From positions 1,984,001-2,048,000 of the forward strand of contig JAMPIT010000437.1 of the NCBI GenBank assembly GCA_026261815.1: DNA of 64,000 nt, written 5' to 3'. Source of the DNA: Monarcha castaneiventris obscurior (taxonomy: Eukaryota > Chordata > Aves > Passeriformes > Monarchidae). The notes under the pieces were generated by a model. That model was not told the origin of the DNA, did not search any database, and was given only the letters and a program-made list of their open reading frames with translations. The position numbers were made by a program, and so were the translations under genes. Below, one piece after another: positions 34,975-44,211 of the stretch (position 1 is the first letter of the stretch; each line of letters starts with the position of its first letter).

Positions 34975-35108
34975 ATCCCTTTGCAGGGACACCTTCCCCT
35001 ATCCCAGGCTGCTCCAAGCCCCATCCAGCCTGGCCTTGGGCACTGCCAGGGATCCAGGGGCAGCCACAGCTGCTCTGGGCACCCTCAGGGCCTCCCCACC
35101 CTCACAGT
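34975..35108 (-). mobile_element. CR1 LINE 3'-end fragment
   Basis: Minus orientation: cagggacaccttcccctatc, ccaggctgctccaagcccca, 'ccagggatccaggggcagcc' and ctcccc...ctcacagtaaa. It lacks the terminal caagg/octamer part, so it is truncated on both sides. It shares the 'gatccaggggcagcc' variant with 34014. Confidence 0.85.
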
Positions 35109-36399
35109 AAATTCATGTAAATACAGGGACATGAATTTTCTATTTTTAGGGGGTTCTGTGGATATTTCATCAGGTTTATAGAAGAATGTGGCTTCTGTGC
35201 TCTTGGGCTTGGCTGTCCTGAGAAAATGATGGAGCTGGGATTGAGGTGATGTTGTGCTCTTCTGTTCAAATGTGAGGATTTTGGGAGCCCAAGGGAAAGG
35301 GATTTCTCTGGGTGTAGAAGGCACTGAAGGGCAGCCCAAGCCCTGCTTGGCACCAGTCCATCCTCAGGGATGAGCTGCTGGATTCCCTTAAGAGGTAAGG
35401 AGAGGATAGGAAAGAAAGAAAAAATATCTGTTCCCAAATTTATTTAAATGAGGTCCATTTTCCTAAAGGAGTTTAGTTTTTAACCAGCCCTGGAAGATGA
35501 AGCTGATACCGTTTCCCCACAATTTTTCAGTCTTTTCTGTCTTGTGATCTGTATTCTGGGAATATCAGAGCCACGCAGCCGAGATCACAAGATGGAATGT
35601 TTGGGATATCAGGGCAGGAATGATAATGCAATGCCTTTTTACTTCTGATTTTCATCTTGGATCCAGCTCTGTGTCACATTAAAGAGGGACTCCTGTGCTC
35701 TGAAAGCTGTGCTGGGACGTTGCTGTCCTTCCCAAGGTTACAGGCCTGAGCTGGAAGACAAAGAGAAGCAAAATTGTTTAACTAAAGGGAAGAAGTTTCA
35801 CTTTCCTTGCACTTGTTTTCCACGTAGTGCTGTCACTGGTTTATCAGGAACAAAATATATTCCAAACACACGCTGGAATAAACAGTGCACACGGCTCAGC
35901 TCTGATGGATGCTCAATACGGAGCTGTCGGAGCCGGATGAGTTTGCACTTTATTTATTTATTTTTTGGCTATTCAAATGCAAAGCCCAAGAGTCAGGGAC
36001 ATCATGGAGACTTGTGACATTCAGACAGATGCTGAATTAAAAAAAAAACCTGCCCAAAAATGTGTTGCTTTCATTCATAGAGTGACTCCTGCAGCCATTC
36101 CTTACCTCTGGCAGATTTAATATTCTGGGCAGATAACCTGTTCTGATGGTTAATAAATATTCTGATAGTTAATAATCATTTCAGGGTAAAAGCCATGTTC
36201 AGCTCATATTAAATCTTATCAAATGATTCTTGTTGTCTCAGTGGCAGCACTGAGACCTCGCTAACTGCTCAGACTAATCCAATCAGATTATTAATTCTTT
36301 GGAGAATGATGATTTAATTCTTTATCAGCCATGATTGACTAAAAGCTCCTGATGCAGTGAGGAGAAAGGGGCTGGGAGTCTCTGGAAAAATTGTGTTAT
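35109..36399. other. Unique AT-rich DNA with homeobox-type motifs
   Basis: No exon or interspersed repeat recognised. 36120-36350 is AT-rich and dense in TAAT cores, including TAATCC (36275-36280) facing GATTA (36286-36290), and has the look of a distal regulatory or conserved element. Confidence 0.45.
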
Positions 36400-36475
36400 A
36401 TGGCCCCAGGCAGGGGGTGGAACTGGATGGGCTTTAAGCTCCCTTGCATCCCAAACCAGTCTGGGATCCAGAGCT
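36400..36475 (+). mobile_element. CR1 LINE 3' tail
   Basis: caggcagggggtggaactgg, atgggctttaagctcccttg and catcccaaaccagtctggga match the sense CR1 3' end after the 'catggcaggg' block. Short and decayed. Confidence 0.65.
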
Positions 36476-37010
36476 GCCTTTGCCCTGGAGCATTCAGAGT
36501 TTCATCCTGGTGGGACAGAGCTCTGTGAGCTCACTGCTGTTGTGGCTGAGCCACTTTGGGAGAACAACAACTCTTCTGGCAGCCACGTCCTGTGGGATTT
36601 CTAGGATCCGTGCAGGGAAATGAGGTCGGCTCCAGAACACGGCTGTGGGGTCAAGAAATCCATTTAGGAGCCAGCTCTGGGCTGTGCTGAACAAAACCCG
36701 TGCACTGAAATCCTGTCTGTGCTGATGTGGGGCTTGTGCAGCTGCAGGGAGTCCCTGGAGCCATCGCTGTGTTTGGGAAGGTGTGACCTGCTGAAAGCCA
36801 CTTTTCCTGCTGCTGTTACCTGTTGTGGTGGCCAAGTTTAGCTTAGCATCTGCAGCTTTCTCCAAGATCTGTGCCAGGGGTGCAGGGATTCCTGGGAGTG
36901 GTTCCTAATCCATGCAAACAGCACAATCCCTACAGGAGAACGTTCCTCCTTACACTGGAGATGTTTTAAGCTCGGTTTATGTAATTACTCGGATCTCTAC
37001 AGCACCTCCT
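36476..37010. other. Unique DNA left of LTR copy B
   Basis: No repeat recognised. A 123-codon minus-strand frame (36494-36865) has no domain. The last six bases (37005-37010, cctcct) form the left target duplication of the LTR that follows. Confidence 0.5.
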
Positions 37011-37690
37011 TGTTGGAATCCAAGACACACCTCTGGCTGCCCTGGGAGCTCAGGCCAGACCTCGGGCTGCCCTGGGGGGTCAGGAGCCCCAGCAAGGGGG
37101 TCCCAGCCCCTGGCAAGAAGCCCAGAATGGCACCGGCTTTGACCTCAGCCCATGGGAAAAGTTACCAACACTGCCAGAATCATTGCAAGTCACAAGGGTT
37201 TGAAATGAGTAGTGGTTTAGTATTTCACAAGGTAGAAAAGTAGATTTTAGGATTTTTAATATGAGGATGAAGGGTTTAAGATGGAGGATTTTGGGTGTTG
37301 CCCTGTTCTTCTTCTTCTTCTCCTTCTCCTCCATCTTCTCTGGTGGTGGTGGCACAAAATGATTGGTGGAATGAAAAAGAGGTAGAAATTCCGTGTCTAG
37401 AATAGGTGCAAATGAATTGGTACAGAACAGTAACTAATAAATGCGTTGTGAAGAATGGTTGGATGATGGAAAGGGCACACAAAGGCCGGGACAGCCCAGG
37501 GCTGGGCAGTGCCCGCTCGGACTCGGCTGCATCAGATGTGCGGCCGGAGCTGAGAGCTGGCAGAGAGAAGGAGAAATCAACAACCTGAAACAACATCTGC
37601 AGCCGTTTCTCATCTGCTGGGGCTCGAGGTAAAGCTCCCCAGAGGTGAAGATAAAGAACCTGTATTTGCGAGGAGTTCCCAACTCCCACA
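37011..37690 (+). mobile_element. Solo LTR, ERVK-like, copy B
   Basis: Starts TGTTGGAATCC and ends CAACTCCCACA. It is flanked by cctcct (37005-37010) and ccttct (37691-37696), a 6-bp duplication with one mismatch. It is colinear with copy C over its whole length apart from scattered substitutions, a small change near the 3' end (tttgcgaggagttccc against tttgtgttgtaccc) and the state of the two 30-bp units (37021-37080). A stretch resembling a transcription start zone, 'taactaataaatgcgttg', lies mid-element, and a GATAAA motif lies near 37650. No retroviral internal sequence flanks it. Confidence 0.87.
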
Positions 37691-38486
37691 CCTTCTAGGA
37701 ACTCCAAGGCAATGGACTAAACAAGGCTGGCATTCCACACATTAGGGAACATTTCCATGGAAGCCCTTGGTAAGGAATGAGGGGCTACATTAAATGAAGT
37801 TTAAGTAAAACAAGAGCTAGAAAGAGTGTGTGGAAATTCTGGAAAAATACCTGTGGGATGCTGACCAGCCACCACATTTCAGAGTAGCTGTGCCAGGAGT
37901 TTTATGCCCCAGACAGTGTTGGAGATATAAAACCCCAGCAAGGAATTAAAAAAGATGTTGGATTTTAAAAAGTCTGGGTACTAAGTCTCATATTATTATC
38001 ATCTTAATTGTATACTAAAAGGAGGGAGCAAACTCAGGTCAAAACTTACAGCCACCATTTCAGTTGATAGGTGTGTAAAAACTTTAAAGAGCGGTGGGAT
38101 CAGAAGAACAAAGCTGATAAAAGGAATTTCTGGGTTATTTATCAGCTTTGAAACCTTCCCGAGGTCAGCAAGGGTTTTGTCCAAGCTTTCAGCTGCAAAG
38201 GAAGGGGCTCCAAACTCTGTGACAGAGGCACCCACGATGCCTAAATGCAGCTGATTAAGGATAATTTTTAATTTGCTGTTTGCTCCCAATCCTTTGGATG
38301 GTGTTGGCAACAAAAGGACCAAACTTCTCATGGACAGGGCTTCAAATAATGAGTATTTGTTTCTAAACTTTCTGGAAGTGCCTCTTTCTGTTGAGGGAGA
38401 TGTTTGCAGCCAAGAACTGAAGTCACTGCAGAGCCTTGGAGTCCCCACAGAGGACACAAACCTGGGGGGATTCACGAGCTCTGTAG
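37691..38486. other. Unique DNA with a splice-flanked open frame
   Basis: No interspersed repeat recognised. On the minus strand an open frame runs from the CR1 at 38487 leftwards to 37999; it is discussed as a finding. No conserved protein domain is recognised. Confidence 0.4.
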
Positions 38487-38670
38487 GAATCATAAAAAGC
38501 TTTGGATTAAAAGGGACCTTAAAGCCCATCTTATTCCACCCCCTGCCATGGGCAGGGACACCTTCCCCTATCCCAGGCTGCTCCAAGCTCCTTCCAACCT
38601 GGCCTGGAACACTTCCAGGGATGGGGCAGCCACAGCTTTCTGGGCAATCTGCTCCAGAGCCTCTCCCCTC
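38487..38670 (-). mobile_element. CR1 LINE 3'-end fragment
   Basis: Minus orientation: gaatcataaaaagctttgga, aagggaccttaaagcccatc, 'ccccctgccatgggcaggga', cccaggctgctccaagctcc, cacttccagggatggggcag and tgctccagagcctctcc. The 'ccatgggcaggga' block marks the subfamily also seen at 46912. Confidence 0.88.
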
Positions 38671-41600
38671 TCTGAACAAAGAAAGCAGAACTCTTTGAAT
38701 TACAGAGAACAGAGGAATTTTACAGCGTTTTCCTCCCCCTTGCAAAAATATAAGGCATGAGGAATTGCAGAAAAGACCTTTCTCCATGATTGTGTGGTTA
38801 TTCCAAAGGTACATTCCTGAGATGACAGGTTAATATTTTAGTACAAGCCTTCAAAATAGTGAAGGAAGTACAATTTTATAACAAAAGTATCATTAAAGAA
38901 TCCCAAAATTCCCCCTAAAAGAGCACCTCTTTTGGGTGACCCATTCCTGAGGACACGGGGAAGGATTGCTGGATGCAGGATCTGCTGAAGAAGAAAAATT
39001 CGGTGATTTCTCTGAATTTTTCTGGATATCATCCTGACACATTTGAAATGTGTGGGTTTTGGGCAATTTGTTTCAGAGACTTTCTGGCCTTTCCTTCCCT
39101 TTCCCTTGAATCTGGCACCTTGTGTTAGTAATTAGTGATATTGGACACTGCAGGAAATCACTTGGTAGGATACAATCCCATATCACTCCTGCATTTATAT
39201 GAAATCTGAATTCTCTCCCCACATGCGAGTGGGATTAATTTACAATTTTTAATGCTCAACAGAGCTGGTAAGAAACGTAACTCTTTGTGGTCTTGATGTG
39301 CATGGGGTGCTTCTCTCAGACCTTGTGTCTTTGTAATATTCCACAGTTTCCTGTGGAAAATCCCGGTTTTCTGGTGCTGCCACACCCCCAATTTTTGTCA
39401 CTGTGCAGCCCCAAGCTGCTCCTGTTAATGGCACTGGAGGTTTCTGGCAACCTGAGCCCATGAGGGCAGTTTAGAGCATTGCTCCAAGCAGAGTAAAAAC
39501 ACAATTATTTTACTATTTCCACCCAAGACAGGGTGGGTGAAACCTGCTCCATTTTTTTTCTGTGATGGCAGCACTGAGACAAAAGCAGAGGATCCAGGAC
39601 TTCTATCCAGGATTTCTATCCCAGGCCACAACACCAACCCTCACTGAGGCACTTTTGCTGCTTTTCCCCCCCTAAAAATTGCAGCAAACTCTGAATTATG
39701 TATTAAACCCGGTGATGTGTAAAACAAGCTGTGGAGATTTATCATTCTGCTGGTGCTTGTTGACCTTAGCTCCGTTTTCCTTATCTTTAATAGAAGAGTG
39801 ATTTTGTATTCCCTCAGTTGTTTCCACCGCTGTTGACTCTGGGCCGCGAGTAGGCCGCGGCAAACAAAACAAGCTGTGCACAGGAGTATTTTAAATATTT
39901 TCCTCTCTTTCAGGTGGCATTTGAGTTGCCACGGTGGATAATGGCAGCCTGTGACACGTGTCAGCCCTCGGTGCCAAGCAGCATGAGGAATAGATTTGGG
40001 ATGGAGAGGAAATAAATGCAGGAATCAATGGCTTCTGCCGGCTGCAGTGAACTGTGCAGGCCCCTGTGCCTGACAATTTCATGTTTTATGCAAAAGTGCA
40101 AACTCTCCTGGAATGTGTTAAGGAGTCTCTGCTCAAAACCATTTACAGAAGGAGTAGAAGAAAATATGTGGAGAACAGAGCAGTGGCCAAAGCCTGCTTG
40201 GAGTAGCTGCTCACAACTTCGCCAGCTCTTTGCTTCTTAAAGACTCCAACTCAATATTTTAGTGGTAAAAACATCATTTAATGGAGTTATGGCATGATTA
40301 CATTGTCTCTCTTTAAGGGCATTTAAAGGTTGTCATATTGTTCCATTAGCAGTGAGAAAAAAGGGATTTTTTCCTTATTTTTTTTTTGTACCCTTAAGAA
40401 AATGTGATAAAAATGGCCTTTCTTAGTTGGCCTCATCCTGCAGTGGATGGGATTTTAATTTATGGGATTGGATCCCTTGCAGACCATTCTGGCCCTACTG
40501 AGAGCTCAGACCCTGCTTCTCTCCCTTGCTTTAAAAAGCCATTTTTGTCAGCCTGCTTTCAATTTTTGCTATGAAGGTGTGAAACGAGATACTCTTTTCA
40601 AGGTCTCTAATAATGAAAAAAGAGCCCAAATTTCACAGTTGCAAATAACTGGGTGCAATTTTGCTCACTTGTTTTAGTGCTTTGAAATGTTTGATATTTA
40701 AAAATCAGGGAGTTCAATTCCTGTAATGCTCTGGTGCATTTATTGAGCATCAGAGGCTGAAAAGAGTTTGTTTTTATTTTATTTTTAATGTAAGGCTGGA
40801 CTGGGGTTAGCTTGATTACCTGAATCATCTGTCTTTGTCTACAAACATAAAACTTTTAAAAATTATGAATAATCCCTAAAGTCATAAGCTAGAAGGGTGA
40901 GGTGATTAAAATTCATGTGGAGTCCACCCTTCTTGCCCTTTCGTATTTTGGCCCTCCAAGTTCTTCTCTATTACTGTCAAAGATAGGAATGAAACTTTGT
41001 TAGGTCAAAGTGAAATTAATTTTGAAATTCCTCCCGTTGGATAAATTAAAACCCCATGAATCTGCAGGAGCTGCTGACACTGTGTAAAGAAAAATACCTG
41101 CATGATACAAAGAACTGCTGCTGAATCTTGGATTTAAAAAAGGGCCTTTTATTGATTAAATGTGCAGTTTATATAAAGAAAAATAATTACCTCAGCTGTG
41201 ACTTGCTACTGAATGTGAAGATGCCAAAATATCTGCCCACTAAAGTAAATTACTGCCTATATTTTTGCCAATGCGTTTCAGAGGATGAAACTGCAAAGGA
41301 ATTTTGTTTTTTTTTTCCTTGAGATATTCGTATTCAGGTAAGCATCCATTAACGTGGATTTAATTCTAACACATGCAAAATAGGAGTGCAAAGAATTTGG
41401 GTTTTATGCATGAACATTTTTGTTCTGGAAGTTTTCAGGCGTTTGCTCAGGAATTAGCCCTGCCTGGCATAAAAATGAGTCCCATTCCTGTTAGGAAAGG
41501 AGAAAAATCTGTCTGTGCTTGAAGGATTTAATGATGAGAACAGAAGAATGTCACAATGTTATGTTGGAGGGGTTTTTTGTTGTCTACTAATATTTCCCAT

Positions 41601-42970
41601 ATTTCTAAATAACCACCAGCATCATTAGCTGACCAATAATTAACTTCTCCAGGTGAAGGTGAATTCAGCAGTTGAAAGATTTGTTTCAAAACCTGCCAGT
41701 GGCAGAAGTAGCTTTTTTATTTTCTTTTAGTTCCTTTTTTTTTTTTTTTCTTTTTCTGCTGGAATCCTATTTTATTTAGATTTGGAATTTTTTTGCTTTT
41801 AAATGAAGCAATAAAACCTTTAAATGTTTCCTCCTGCATCCCCGTTCCTCCTGCGCTGCTGCTCTGAGTGATGGAGCCCAGCCTCAGCCTCAGCCTCACA
41901 CTTTGAATAATGCATTAATTCCTCTGCAAGATGTGGAAGGCTGGAGACTCATTTTTGTCAGGATTGTGCTTCTGGGTACTTTGAACAGAAACTTTTTGTT
42001 CCAGCTGAATGTCAGGAGGGGAGTCTTGGATGTTCCTGTGCAATGCACAATTTATCCAGTGGAGAGGGAGCACCACTGGAGCTTCCCACCTGGAATTTAT
42101 TTGCTTTGGGCTTGTTATTGTTTGGATTTTTCACTTTTTTTTGGAGTTATTGTCCATCCTTCAGAGTGGCAAAATGCTCTGTGAGCAGTGAAAATGGAGA
42201 AAGGTGAGAACAAAACCTCTCCTTTGCTGTTTGCTCCTTTTAAATTCAATGGACGTGTTCCTTAAACGGGGCTAAATGGCAAAAGCAAAGGGCCAGAGCT
42301 TCAAAATGTACTTTAAAAGCATTTCTCCAGCTTGTGTACGAAGTTTTTCTGCAGTTTGAGAGCTGAAGTGGCACCATCTCCCTGAAATGAGATCCTGGCC
42401 TTGCTTTATGGAAAGGCAAATTGAAGTCCCCAAAGGTCTTGGAATGCTCAAGTCCCCTGGGAAGGCTCTCCCAGAAGAGTCTCGGGCAGAGGAGAAATTC
42501 CAGCTTAAATCTTTGTTAGAAAAGTGGCATTTTGGGCAAGGGTTAAATATCGTGTCTCTGGGGTGAAATATGCTTTTGATAAATCCTCCAACCCTGAAAG
42601 GGAGAGGCGCAGGGCAAATGAACAAATGACCCTGCAGGCTCTGATTTGAGCACTGTCACTGTTCTGACAGATTCATTTTCTCTCCCCCTCTGTGACTGAG
42701 CAGTGTCTCAGCCCCGGGCTGGGGGAACTTGCTGGAAGGGCACTGCTCAAGGTCAGCTCGCTCTGAGGAGCAGTTTTATTTCCCTGCCACTTTTGCCTGC
42801 TAGGGTCAAGGCTCTTTTCCTTGCTCCTAGAAAATGTAGGAAGCAATTAAGATTGATGCGTGCCATGAGCTACTTGACTTGTTTTGGGTTTGATTGCCTG
42901 GGCTCTTTCTAGGAGGAGGAAAAAACACCAAACCAATATTCCCCTGGCAAACCCCATCACTTGGTCTGGA
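38671..42970. other. Unique AT-rich non-coding DNA
   Basis: No exon or interspersed repeat recognised over 4.3 kb. Noted inside: a CpG-bearing doublet ggccgcgagtaggccgcgg (39842-39860), a 12-bp palindrome TGACACGTGTCA (39952-39963), a T-run at 41738-41749, and ccagcctcagcctcagcctc near 41880. Open frames are short. Confidence 0.5.
39952..39963. promoter_or_regulatory. 12-bp palindrome with CACGTG E-box
   Basis: TGACACGTGTCA is perfectly self-complementary and centres on the canonical E-box CACGTG. It can also be read as two inverted TGACA half-sites of the MEIS/PKNOX type. No adjacent gene start is visible. Function is inferred from the motif only. Confidence 0.35.
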
Positions 42971-43003
42971 AAAAGCTTCCAAAGCTTCCAAAAGCTTCCA
43001 AAG
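42971..43003. repeat. 10-11-bp tandem repeat, 3 units
   Basis: aaagcttcc(a) three times in succession (HindIII-type core aagctt). Very short array. Confidence 0.8.
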
Positions 43004-43206
43004 CAGCTGCACAGTTCTGCTGCTCCAGAAGAGGTTGTTTTGTCTCTCAATCTTTGACTCAAATATATATTAGAGGTATGTAATGCTATCCAGGCAAATG
43101 ATTGAATCAAGAATTTGCCACTCAGCCAGTGGATATGTGAGAAACTATTCAAATATTCCTGAAAGATGGCAAAGTATTTATCTATCATCTGTATTTGGGG
43201 CTGTGG

Positions 43207-43625
43207 AAACCCATCCATGACTTCCTGACACAGCAGGATCCCAGGAAAATGCAGCCATTCCCTGGCTGCCACAAGGGTGACTTGTTTGCACAAATAAATG
43301 TGTGTAAAATAAATTATTAAATCAAAAACTCAGAGAGACTCAAGTAAACCCATCCATGACTTCCTGATACAGCAGGATCCCAGGAAAATGCAGCCATTCC
43401 CTGGCTGCCACAAGGGTGACTTGTTTGCACAAATAAATGTGTGTAAAATAAATTATTAAATCAAAAACTCAGAGAGACTCAAGTAAACCCATCCATGACT
43501 TCCTGATACAGCAGGATCCCAGGAAAATGCAGCCATTCCCTGGCTGCCACAAGGGTGACTTGTTTGCACAAATAAATGTGTGTAAAATAAATTATTAAAT
43601 CAAAAACTCAGAGAGACTCAAGTAA
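43207..43625. repeat. 139-bp tandem triplication, nearly identical units
   Basis: Units start at 43210, 43349 and 43488. I see one substitution among the three copies (gacac in unit 1 against gatac in units 2 and 3). Each holds unique-looking sequence (cccatccatgacttcctga to agagagactcaagta), not a simple repeat. The junction shares the bases aaa with the left flank, consistent with microhomology-mediated or replication-slippage duplication. The unit also carries AATAAA twice and is not open in frame throughout. Confidence 0.95.
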
Positions 43626-44177
43626 CACTGTGCCCCCTCCTCTGTCCGGTGTGGGTGGACGTGGTTTTATGTGGACACTGTGATATTCCAGAGGGGTTTT
43701 TGGAGCCACTGGTTCTGCCTGGAGCTGGCTGATGGGGAATGGTCCGTGGCCACTGCCATGGAATTCAGGAGGAAGAGCGCTCAGAGGTGGCCAGGGAAGT
43801 TCTCATGAGGGGTCACTGAGAAGATCCAAGTCTTTTTCCTTGTTTCAGAGACAAATGAGGATTTTGTTTTCAGGAATGTCTGACTTGGAGTTGGGGAGAG
43901 CTGGGCACATCTGGTTTTTCATCATCTTCCTGCTCCTGACTTCCCTTCCCCCTTTCCCCCCTTCCCTTTTCTTTCCTTCTCCTTTTTATCCTTCCCCCTT
44001 TCTTCCATCCACCTTTATTCCTTCCCCTTTTCTCCCCTCCCTATTTATTATTGCCCTTTACCCTCTCTTTTTAAAAACACATCACCGTTCCTTCCATCCA
44101 ATCCTTCATTTCCCCTTCCCAATTTTTCCTGCCTTATTTTGTTTCCTGCCTAAAACACGCACCAGCAGATGCTTTTT

Positions 44178-44211
<34 letters not shown>

